From Pseudomonadota bacterium (lineage in GTDB: Bacteria > Pseudomonadota > Gammaproteobacteria > Steroidobacterales > Woeseiaceae): a stretch of DNA of 60,551 nt. Position 1 is the first letter of the stretch. Each line of letters opens with the position of its first letter. Both the position numbers and the translations under genes were made by a program. The notes under the pieces were generated by a model. The model saw only the letters and a program-made list of their open reading frames with translations. It did not search any database and had not been told where the DNA came from. Location: positions 1-60,551 of the forward strand of contig JACZSM010000008.1 in the NCBI GenBank assembly GCA_022574185.1, in the 5' to 3' direction. Positions 53,948 through 60,551 of this stretch are shown in pieces.

Positions 53948-55003
53948 GTGTCCTCAAACTACTCTCGTTGGACGCTTCGCACGTCCCTTTTGTTCCTGCT
54001 CGCTTACTCCGCCGCACATGCGGGCAGCGATGGGGATCCTCTGTTTGCCAGTAACGAAACCCTGAAGGTCACGATTACAGCCCCGCTCACGTCGCTGATG
54101 CGTGAAAGGCCAAATGATGAGTATATGCCCGCAACATTTCAGTATCAGGACTCCACCGGCGAAACAGTTGAGTTTAACATCGGCATTCGCACCCGCGGCC
54201 GTTTACGACGCGATCCGACAATTTGTGCGTTTGCACCATTGCGTCTGAATTTCAAGAAGTCAGAAACCAAGAGCACATTATTCGATAAACAGAATAAGCT
54301 GAAACTCGTCACACATTGCCAAAACAAAACCCTGAAATATAAGCAGGGTGTCATAAAAGAATATCTCGCCTACCGGACCCTGAATTTGATGACCGATGTC
54401 AGTTATCGCGTCCGCCTGCTAGACATCACCTATGTGGATTCGGATAAAAAAAACCGCGCAAGAGTCAACTATGCCTTTTTCATTGAACACGCAGATCGAT
54501 TCGCGAAGCGGATCGATACGCCCGCCCTCCAAGTGAGTAAGGTGAGCCTTTCAGACCTGCAACCCGAATACCTCAATCTCACTTCGGTTTTTCAATACTT
54601 CATCGGCAATACGGATTTTTCACCGCGATCCGCAGCAAAGGGCGAGGACTGTTGTCACAATTACACGCTCTTTGCCAGGAACAATGCGCCCTACTTCGCG
54701 GTGCCCTACGATTTCGATATGTCCGGCATCGTCTATACGGATTACTCCGCGCCGAATTCGCGCTTTCACCTTCGCAACGTCACCGAGCGCCTTTATCGAG
54801 GGCGCTGTGCCAATAATTCGCACCTGCCGAAGTCGCTGCAGCTATTTACTGAGAAGCACGATGAAATTACTGCATTAATTAATGGCCAGGAGCATTTGTC
54901 CAGTGCCACACAAAAAACGGTTTTGAGATACATTGCCAAGTTTTACAAACTTCTCGACAGTCAGAAAAAAATAAATAAAAACCTCATTAAAAAATGTATT
55001 TAG
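53948..55003 (+). CDS. Exported CotH/HipA-like atypical kinase (putative)
   Basis: A 351-residue protein with a signal peptide (TSLLFLLAYSAAHA). An N-terminal beta part (IGIRTRGRLRRDPTICAFAPLRLNFKK) is followed by a kinase-like half: GVIKEYLAYRTLNLMTDVSYRVRLLDITYVD near residue 140, then FQYFIGNTDFS near 218, HNYTLF near 236 and VPYDFDMSGIV near 253. The D, N and D of these three motifs match the catalytic set of CotH, HipA and FAM20-like kinases. The C-terminus is lysine-rich. It is divergent from the phosphatase/pseudokinase gene. The GTG start has no strong ribosome site. Family assignment is mine by motif; no substrate is known. Confidence 0.65.
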   Translation: MSSNYSRWTLRTSLLFLLAYSAAHAGSDGDPLFASNETLKVTITAPLTSLMRERPNDEYMPATFQYQDSTGETVEFNIGIRTRGRLRRDPTICAFAPLRLNFKKSETKSTLFDKQNKLKLVTHCQNKTLKYKQGVIKEYLAYRTLNLMTDVSYRVRLLDITYVDSDKKNRARVNYAFFIEHADRFAKRIDTPALQVSKVSLSDLQPEYLNLTSVFQYFIGNTDFSPRSAAKGEDCCHNYTLFARNNAPYFAVPYDFDMSGIVYTDYSAPNSRFHLRNVTERLYRGRCANNSHLPKSLQLFTEKHDEITALINGQEHLSSATQKTVLRYIAKFYKLLDSQKKINKNLIKKCI

Positions 55004-55982
55004 GTGATGTATCCAGTTGTGCTGCCTGAATCCAGTCCACGACAATTTTCGACACCCTGGGGTGAATGAAATAGCCAACTGAACTGTGTGGATTGGATTT
55101 TCCATAACGAATAGCGAAATTATAAATACGGAAATCGTGCAAGGAACTCACAATTCGCTGTTCCATCATTTTCTTGAAGTCGTCAGCAAGCGTGGGATCA
55201 TGACACGTATAGTCATCTTCGGCCGAAACGTTGTACCAGGAAATGACATTGGCCGGGTAACACGATTCTGATCCGTTGCGGGCTCCCAATAACCGCTTGC
55301 GGATATGGTTGTCGCCTAACGGCGCGCCCATCGTCAGCCACGTGTCGATTTTAGCGTCGCCGTAATCATCTGCGTAATCCGGATCGTGAGACAACTGCCA
55401 CAGCACATCGTAAGCAACTGCACATCCGGTTCCATGTGTCATCAGCAACACACGGTCGCCGCGATCGAGCAACTCGCACAGTTTGCTGCGCACGCGCTCA
55501 CGCACCTGCGCTGCATAGTCGGTCTTTCCCGCCAGGTATTCGCAGAAATCCTTGGACACGCATGAAATCAGCGGCATCGTCAGACCGATCGCGCCGAGAA
55601 TCGGCGCGGCGACGTCTGCGATGAACTCGGGCAGCGGCGACTTGCCGGGCAATCGATCATATTGTCGAATATTAAAACGCTTGCGCGCTGAAATTCTGCG
55701 CAGGCTATTCAACGCGTTGCCGCGATCACCAATGTCCAGGTTGGTGTCGTAGTGTTTGCCGTGTGCTTCGAGCAGCTTGTTGGTCAGATCCCCGTAATAG
55801 GCCATGCTCCTGGATACGTTATCGAATGCAGCGAGGCAATCGGGATAATCGCGTTCGACGCCTGCGCGTAACGCTGCAGCGATCACATCCATGAGCTGAT
55901 CTTCGGCCGGTTTGAAATCGCGGCCGTGCACGACAAGAATACTGCGCGCACCGACTTTGTCAGTAGCCTCGTGTTCCATCAA
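54987..55982 (-). CDS. Alpha/beta-hydrolase-like protein lacking the serine nucleophile
   Basis: A 331-residue protein with no leader. RSILVVHGRDFKP at the N-terminus is like the oxyanion strand of lipases. VLLMTHGTGCAVAYDVLWQL near residue 180 occupies the nucleophile elbow, but the expected GHSxG reads THGTG, so the serine is glycine. DTWLTMGAPLGD near residue 225 and a C-terminal histidine region (NPHSSVGYF) fit a lipase scaffold. Its 3' end overlaps that of the CotH-like gene by 17 bases (convergent). It could be a non-enzymatic binding protein or use another residue. Confidence 0.65.
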   Translation of the reverse strand: MMEHEATDKVGARSILVVHGRDFKPAEDQLMDVIAAALRAGVERDYPDCLAAFDNVSRSMAYYGDLTNKLLEAHGKHYDTNLDIGDRGNALNSLRRISARKRFNIRQYDRLPGKSPLPEFIADVAAPILGAIGLTMPLISCVSKDFCEYLAGKTDYAAQVRERVRSKLCELLDRGDRVLLMTHGTGCAVAYDVLWQLSHDPDYADDYGDAKIDTWLTMGAPLGDNHIRKRLLGARNGSESCYPANVISWYNVSAEDDYTCHDPTLADDFKKMMEQRIVSSLHDFRIYNFAIRYGKSNPHSSVGYFIHPRVSKIVVDWIQAAQLDTSPKYIF

Positions 55983-56001
55983 TAGTCTTTACGACACTTG
56001 A

Positions 56002-56649
56002 TCAATAGTCGTCCTCGTCAGCATCGCGCCTCGTCAACATCCTCAGAAACGGACCCGACGGCGCTTTGCCGTAATCAAGCTTCCAGATAAACAGGGTCGT
56101 CAGCACGAACGCCATCGAAATGACTGCCGCGACACCGAGAGCACCAATGCCTGACCCCAGTCCGATACCAATGGCGACAAAAATGTACATCGCGTCGGCG
56201 GGCTGATCAAGTGTGAATCGAAATCGCACGGCCGCGACAATGCCCGCGAGGCTGAATGCCAGCGGTATACTATCCTGCACGATCATCGCAATTCCTGACA
56301 CGACGACCGGAAGAATCATGATCGTCTGCAAGAACGACTGTTCGATTTGACTGGTTCGACTCGTGATGAAATAGACCCAGGAGATGGGCACGGTCAAGAT
56401 GATCGCGCCGACGCTCGCAAAGGCGAGTCGCGCGGGACCGTACGGCGCAAATACGGTTTCCTCATCACCCGAATGCACGATTTCGAACATACTCCCTGCC
56501 GGGGCGACCAGGTCGCCGATCCCGCCAATCGGAAAAAATTCGTGGAGCACTGGAAAAAACGACAACAGGAGCGCTATCGCGCCGAACCAGAAGCCATAGT
56601 ACGCAACGATCAGGCTTAGTGGTACCAATAAACCACCGGATTTTCGCAT
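56002..56649 (-). CDS. DUF4956 membrane protein
   Basis: About 215 residues with four or five helices. The family core SLAGIVAAVRFRFTLDQPADAMYIFVAIGIGLGSGIG lies near residue 130. The ATG at 56649 has GGAGG eight bases upstream; longer starts are not supported. DUF4956 genes commonly sit beside CotH-like kinases and VTC-type polyphosphate polymerase genes. A CotH-like gene is 1 kb away, but no VTC gene is in the window. Function is unknown. Confidence 0.85.
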   Translation of the reverse strand: MRKSGGLLVPLSLIVAYYGFWFGAIALLLSFFPVLHEFFPIGGIGDLVAPAGSMFEIVHSGDEETVFAPYGPARLAFASVGAIILTVPISWVYFITSRTSQIEQSFLQTIMILPVVVSGIAMIVQDSIPLAFSLAGIVAAVRFRFTLDQPADAMYIFVAIGIGLGSGIGALGVAAVISMAFVLTTLFIWKLDYGKAPSGPFLRMLTRRDADEDDY

Positions 56650-56788
56650 TGCGTACCTCCGCTCTTGATTGCTTAATTGCGGCAACAGAATCGTCACAAT
56701 ACAGCCGCGATTTGCCGACATCAAATCACAGGCATGGTGCAATCCGCAATGGTAGTCTATGCGCCGTTCCAAGCCTAAATCTGAGCAT

Positions 56789-57766
56789 ATGAATTCTGTC
56801 ATTCAACTTCTCGGTATCAGCAATGCGATCGTCGATGTACTCGCCCACATCGATGATGACTTTCTCGAATCAATCGGTGCCGTGCCAGGGTCTATGACCC
56901 TGATCGACGAGGAACGTGCGCACGAAATCTACTCAATGATGGGACCGGCGACCGAAATGTCTGGTGGATCGGTGGCCAATACAATTGCGGGCTTCGCCAA
57001 CCTCGGTGGATCGGCGGCCTATATTGGCCGGGTCAAGGCCGATCAACTTGGCGACATCTTCAATCACGACATGCGCTCGCTCGGTATCGACATTCGGCTA
57101 CAACCGGGGACAGATGGGGCGCCGACTGCACGCAGCCATGTCCTGATCAGCGGCGATGGGCAACGCACGATGCAGACCTACCTTGGCGCTTGCACCGAAT
57201 TGAGCGTTGACGACATCACGCCTGAAACCATTGGCATCGCGAAAGCGATGTTGATCGAAGGTTATGTCTGGGACCTGCCAGAGGGTCCGGCGCTAACGCG
57301 CAAGGCGATGGACATCGCTGCGCAAAATGGAACAGCGGTAGCGTTGTCGTTGTCGGACTCTTTTTGCGTACAGCGCCACCGTGACTCGTTTGATGATGCG
57401 GTTCGAAACGGCGTGGATATCGTCGTGGCGAATGAAGATGAGATCAACATGCTGATGCAAACCAATTCGTTTGATGAATCTCTCGATGCCATTAAATCCT
57501 ATGACAACCTTTTCGCCATCACTCGATCCGAACAGGGATCGGTGATCGTGCATGGCAAGGAAAAAGCCGTGCAGGCCGCGACACTCGTGGACAAGGTCAC
57601 CGATACCACGGGAGCCGGTGACGCCTACATTGCAGGTTTTCTGTTTGGCTGGGTTGACGATCGCTCACTCGCGGAGTGTGCAAGGCTTGGCACATTCTGC
57701 GCAACGCGAGTAATTCAGCAGGTCGGCGCCCGCATCGAGCCCGGTCTCCTCGAAGACTTCGATTAA
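56789..57766 (+). CDS. PfkB-family nucleoside/sugar kinase (adenosine-kinase-like)
   Basis: About 325 residues. The N-terminal GISNAIVDVLAHIDDDFL and GGSVANTIAGFANLGG near residue 50 bind substrate. The C-terminal signature DTTGAGDAYIAGFLFG near residue 272 has the catalytic aspartate. The sequence type is the adenosine-kinase-like group of the ribokinase family. In this setting (deoC and acetaldehyde-type dehydrogenases next door) it may act on adenosine, inosine or a pentose. The ATG at 56789 is favoured over one at 56759; neither has a strong ribosome site. Confidence 0.85.
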   Translation: MNSVIQLLGISNAIVDVLAHIDDDFLESIGAVPGSMTLIDEERAHEIYSMMGPATEMSGGSVANTIAGFANLGGSAAYIGRVKADQLGDIFNHDMRSLGIDIRLQPGTDGAPTARSHVLISGDGQRTMQTYLGACTELSVDDITPETIGIAKAMLIEGYVWDLPEGPALTRKAMDIAAQNGTAVALSLSDSFCVQRHRDSFDDAVRNGVDIVVANEDEINMLMQTNSFDESLDAIKSYDNLFAITRSEQGSVIVHGKEKAVQAATLVDKVTDTTGAGDAYIAGFLFGWVDDRSLAECARLGTFCATRVIQQVGARIEPGLLEDFD

Positions 57767-57803
57767 GAGCAGGGCTCTGCTCCATTTTTCCGGGGACAGG
57801 ATT

Positions 57804-57833
57804 AGCCCGAATTATTCATGAATAATTCGGGCT
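57804..57833. terminator. Perfect 30-bp palindrome, two-way terminator
   Basis: AGCCCGAATTATTC joined to its exact reverse complement through ATG/CAT at the centre. It lies between the convergent kinase and truncated aldehyde dehydrogenase genes and includes two bases of the latter's stop codon. Thirteen bases upstream, CGGGGACAGGATT repeats the word seen at 17604. It should fold in RNA from either strand and end both transcripts, though the U-tract is poor. Confidence 0.75.
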
Positions 57834-58716
57834 ACGTACCGATTGGATGCCAGACGGTTTTGATTTCCTGCGTGTCACTAATCAGGTATGGATGCTGTGC
57901 TGTCTTGTCAGGCCAGTTAATCTTCGTGCGGCGCACGACATGCTTAATATTGTCTGCGGCCGCTTCTTGAATTACCCGTGCAACTTTTTTGTCGCCGTCG
58001 CAGTAGATGACGGCGTTGACGTCCATGTGCGAGGCAAAATGTTCGGTGAGTTCAGATCGGTGCCCTGTGAGAATGTTGACGACGCCGGCTGGCACGTCAG
58101 CCACCTGCAGAACTTCGGCAAAACTGATCGCGCACAATGGCAGCGATTCCGACGCAAGGACTACGCACGAATTGCCGCCTACAATCGCGGGCGCGATATT
58201 CGAGATCAGACCGATCAGTCCGCTGCGCTCGGGCGCGAGAATCGAAACAACGCCGGTTGGCTCCAGAACTGAGAAATTAAAATGTGACGAACTGACCGGA
58301 TTCACCGAACTAAACACTTGCTGGTATTTGTCAGACCAGCCCGCGAAATAAATGAGCCGATCGATACTCCCATCAACTTCTTTTTCTGCCGTTCGGCGAG
58401 CGACGCCCTGCAAGCTGAGTTCCGCAATAAATTGATCGCGACGCCCTTCGAGCATCTCCGCAATACGATACAAGATCTGCCCGCGCAAATAGGCGCTCGC
58501 CTTTGCCCAACCGGGCTGTGCCTTGCGCGCTGCGACGACTGCATTGCGAAAGTCCTTGCGGCTGCCACGACAGATATTGGCAATAACGTTTCCCTTCCTG
58601 TCTTCGAGCGGAAAATACCGGCCGGACTCGGTGCGCGGGAATTTGCCATCGATGTAGATCTTGTAGGTCTTGGCGACCGCAAGACGTTGTTTACCGCGTT
58701 TTGCTGCTGTCGCCAT
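57832..58716 (-). CDS. Truncated aldehyde dehydrogenase domain (ALDH16-like second half)
   Basis: About 294 residues of the NAD-binding half of the ALDH fold: YKIYIDGKFPRTESGRYF, ARKAQPGWAKASAYLRGQILYRIAEML, VVSILAPERSGLIGLISNIAPAIVGGNSCVVL, and DVNAVIYCDGDKKV where GFTGST normally lies. The catalytic cysteine domain is absent and the gene ends cleanly, 4 bp from a palindromic stop signal. I chose ATG 58716 since GGAGG lies seven bases upstream. It directly follows a complete ALDH gene; the pair equals the complete-plus-partial layout of ALDH16 proteins. It is probably a structural partner, not an enzyme. Confidence 0.85.
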   Translation of the reverse strand: MATAAKRGKQRLAVAKTYKIYIDGKFPRTESGRYFPLEDRKGNVIANICRGSRKDFRNAVVAARKAQPGWAKASAYLRGQILYRIAEMLEGRRDQFIAELSLQGVARRTAEKEVDGSIDRLIYFAGWSDKYQQVFSSVNPVSSSHFNFSVLEPTGVVSILAPERSGLIGLISNIAPAIVGGNSCVVLASESLPLCAISFAEVLQVADVPAGVVNILTGHRSELTEHFASHMDVNAVIYCDGDKKVARVIQEAAADNIKHVVRRTKINWPDKTAQHPYLISDTQEIKTVWHPIGT

Positions 58717-58718
58717 GT

Positions 58719-60188
58719 TCACGCCTCCAGCTTCAGATAGGCGCCGAGGCCATGCAGGCCGCCCTCGCGACCAACACCACTTTCCTTGTATCCACCGAAC
58801 GGTGATGCAGGATCGAATTTGTTGAACGTATTGGCCCAGACGACACCAGCTCGGACACTTTGTGTCATCTTGAATATCTTCGCGCCTTTATCGGTCCAGA
58901 TACCGCCAGATAAGCCGTAGGGCGTATTGTTCGCCTTGGACACGGCTTCGTCGAACGTGCGAAAGGTCTGGATCGCGAGCACGGGCCCGAAGATCTCTTC
59001 TTGCACAACGCGGTTGGATTGCGACACACCGGTAAAGATCGTCGGGCGACACCAATAACCCTTGTCGGGCACCGCGCACGAACTCTGGTACATGGTGCCG
59101 CCTTCTTCCTGCCCAATCTCAAGATACGCTTCAATCGTCTTCAGCTGAGATGCTGAATTGATCGCTCCAATGTCCGTATTTTTGTCGAGCGGATCGCCGA
59201 CGATCAAGGTCTCCATTCGATCCTTGAGTTTTTGCACGACCTCGTCAGCAACCGATTCCTGCACCAACAGGCGTGAGCCCGCACAACAGACGTGGCCCTG
59301 GTTGAAGAAAATTCCGGTTACGATGCCCTCAACGGCCTGATCGATAGCAGCATCGGCGAAGACGATATTCGCGGCTTTGCCGCCGAGTTCCAGCGTGTAT
59401 TTTTTGTTGGTGCCGGCCAGCGCCTTTTGAATAACGCGGCCAACGCTTGTCGATCCCGTGAAGGCCACTTTATCGACATCAGGATGGGTAACGACGGCGG
59501 CACCCGTATCACCCGCGCCCGTCACGATATTCACTACACCGGGTGGTAGACCGGCGTCGGCAATGACCTCGGCGAGCTTCATCGCCGTCAGCGGGGTTGT
59601 CTCAGCCGGTTTGAGTACCACCGTATTGCCACAAGCCAGCGCCGGTGCAATTTTCCACGATGCCATGAGCATCGGGAAATTCCAGGGTATGACCTGCCCC
59701 GCGACTCCGAGCGGCTTGACCTTGCGGCCCGGGAACGCGTACTCGAGTTTGTCGGCCCAACCCGCATAATAAAAAAAGTGTGCGGCCGCCAGCGGTATGT
59801 CGACGTCGCGTGACTCGCGTATCGGCTTGCCGCCATCGAGCGACTCTATTACGGCGAATTCGCGCGAGCGCTCCTGCATGATGCGCGCAATTCGATAGAT
59901 GTACTTACCGCGCTCGGCTGCCTTGAGTCTGGACCACGGACCATAGGCTTTGCGCGCCGCTTTCACAGCTTTGTCGACGTCCAGCGCCGACGCGTCCGCT
60001 ACCCGACTCAGTCGTTCCTCAGTCGCCGGGTTGATCGTGTCAAAGTATTTGCCTTTCTCGGGCGCAACAAATTTGCCACCGATAAACAGCTCATACCTCT
60101 TGTCGATCTTGACGTGGTCCGTACTCTCCGGCGCTGGCGAATACTGCCAACCATCGTCGAATGCCAGTTTATTCTCGGGAGCTGCCAT
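58719..60188 (-). CDS. Aldehyde dehydrogenase (complete, ALDH16-like first domain)
   Basis: A 489-residue NAD(P)-dependent aldehyde dehydrogenase. Motifs are KPLGVAGQVIPWNFPMLMASWKIAPALACGNTVVLKPAE near residue 155, FTGSTSVGRVIQ near residue 238, LELGGKAANIVF near residue 263 with the general base, and GHVCCAGSRLLV near residue 297 with the nucleophile. Next to deoC, it probably oxidises the acetaldehyde made from deoxyribose 5-phosphate to acetate. It overlaps or abuts the partial ALDH downstream and starts two bases after deoC. Confidence 0.92.
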   Translation of the reverse strand: MAAPENKLAFDDGWQYSPAPESTDHVKIDKRYELFIGGKFVAPEKGKYFDTINPATEERLSRVADASALDVDKAVKAARKAYGPWSRLKAAERGKYIYRIARIMQERSREFAVIESLDGGKPIRESRDVDIPLAAAHFFYYAGWADKLEYAFPGRKVKPLGVAGQVIPWNFPMLMASWKIAPALACGNTVVLKPAETTPLTAMKLAEVIADAGLPPGVVNIVTGAGDTGAAVVTHPDVDKVAFTGSTSVGRVIQKALAGTNKKYTLELGGKAANIVFADAAIDQAVEGIVTGIFFNQGHVCCAGSRLLVQESVADEVVQKLKDRMETLIVGDPLDKNTDIGAINSASQLKTIEAYLEIGQEEGGTMYQSSCAVPDKGYWCRPTIFTGVSQSNRVVQEEIFGPVLAIQTFRTFDEAVSKANNTPYGLSGGIWTDKGAKIFKMTQSVRAGVVWANTFNKFDPASPFGGYKESGVGREGGLHGLGAYLKLEA

Positions 60189-60190
60189 TT

Positions 60191-60551
60191 CTAATCCTTC
60201 GAAAAATAGTCCGCAGACTGATACACACCCGTTGCCTGCTTTTGCAGTTGCATCAGAACATCATTGGCCAGCGAACTCGCACCATAACGAAACCATTCAG
60301 GTGTCATCCACGCGCTGCCAAGAGTTTCACGCAACATGACGAGGTAGTGTATGGCCAATTTTGCATCGGCAATGCCGCCAGCCGGTTTCATGCCAATCAT
60401 GCGGCCGGTTTCATAAAAAAAGTCGCGTATCGCAGAAAGCATGACAAATGTTACCTGCATGGTCGCCGCGGGCTGAATCTTGCCCGTTGATGTTTTGATG
60501 AAATCGGCGCCCGCATTCATTGCCAGCACGCTAGCGCGTCGAACCTGGTCG
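60191..60551 (-). CDS. deoC: Deoxyribose-phosphate aldolase, C-terminal part (runs off the window)
   Basis: The last ~120 residues of DeoC; the N-terminus lies beyond 60551. GADFIKTSTGK carries the Schiff-base lysine and GMKPAGGIAD the second active-site lysine. It splits 2-deoxyribose 5-phosphate into glyceraldehyde 3-phosphate and acetaldehyde. It is transcribed ahead of two aldehyde dehydrogenase genes, which fits removal of acetaldehyde. Confidence 0.94.
   Translation of the reverse strand, partial: DQVRRASVLAMNAGADFIKTSTGKIQPAATMQVTFVMLSAIRDFFYETGRMIGMKPAGGIADAKLAIHYLVMLRETLGSAWMTPEWFRYGASSLANDVLMQLQKQATGVYQSADYFSKD

Noticed and set aside
57832..58716. Short aldehyde dehydrogenase as a decayed pseudogene
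   Set aside because: It has a strong ribosome site, a clean end, no internal stops and the domain order of ALDH16, so a functional partner is more likely.
1..60551. CRISPR arrays, prophage, insertion sequences, rRNA or complete tRNA genes
   Set aside because: None seen: no regularly spaced direct repeats, integrase, transposase, capsid genes or cloverleaf-capable stretches were found on reading both strands.

Overview
The window reads as chromosomal DNA of a heterotrophic, aerobic gammaproteobacterium. This is inferred from the MoxR/Bat cluster, a HiPIP, Hut genes of the HutF/HutG type, REP-like GTAGGAGCCCGC repeats and moderately GC-rich, densely coupled operons. The species cannot be fixed from sequence alone; a marine, Woeseia-like or Chromatiales-like lineage is only a guess. 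No phage, insertion sequence, CRISPR array, rRNA or complete tRNA was seen.

Layout. 0.2-7.1 kb (minus): moxR, DUF58, DUF4381, batA, a batB-batC fusion and batD in one coupled operon. 7.2-11.1 kb: a secreted DUF192 protein, an aromatic/aspartate aminotransferase, a Tat-exported HiPIP and a secreted M61-like peptidase. 11.1-18.1 kb: an NAD-type formate dehydrogenase in two convergent units, fdhD-fdsG-fdsB (plus) facing a split fdsA and fdsD (minus). Next to it lies the C-terminal relic of a second formate dehydrogenase beside a tRNA-like 3' end and a terminator. 18.1-19.1 kb: a SYLF-domain protein and an unknown membrane protein. 19.3-29.5 kb: histidine utilisation. hutF-hutC-hutU-hutH-hutG run into sorA-sorB (sulfite dehydrogenase) with stop/start overlaps at every joint. 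Divergent hutI is coupled to an MFS transporter, and a palindromic HutC operator sits in the gap. 29.7-37.2 kb: assorted genes (nitroreductase, NTP/NDP-exchanger-like carrier, lone Lrp effector domain, peroxiredoxin, diguanylate cyclase, APH-like kinase, AlbA_2 protein). 37.2-38.5 kb: two divergent paralogous phosphoribosyltransferases. 38.5-49.1 kb (minus): a ten-gene purine catabolic operon, uraH-xdhA-xdhB-xdhC-puuD-puuE-uraD-alc-allA-guaD. 49.3-52.0 kb: a GMC dehydrogenase with its small subunit and a lipoprotein RidA. 52.0-56.6 kb: a secreted PPP phosphatase fused to a kinase-like domain, a secreted CotH/HipA-like kinase, an alpha/beta-hydrolase lacking its serine, and a DUF4956 membrane protein. 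56.8-60.6 kb: a PfkB kinase and deoC with two aldehyde dehydrogenase genes, the second lacking its catalytic half.

How it fits together. Much of the window is scavenging of nitrogen-rich compounds: histidine to glutamate plus formate, guanine to glyoxylate plus urea, and deoxyribose phosphate to acetaldehyde and acetate. Formate released by HutG could be oxidised by the formate dehydrogenase. The three molybdoenzymes (formate, sulfite and xanthine dehydrogenases) belong to three different Mo-enzyme families. The parts that look least described are the secreted phosphatase/pseudokinase and CotH-like kinase locus, the fusion of sorAB to the hut operon, the split formate dehydrogenase with a neighbouring relic, and the split ALDH16-like pair.
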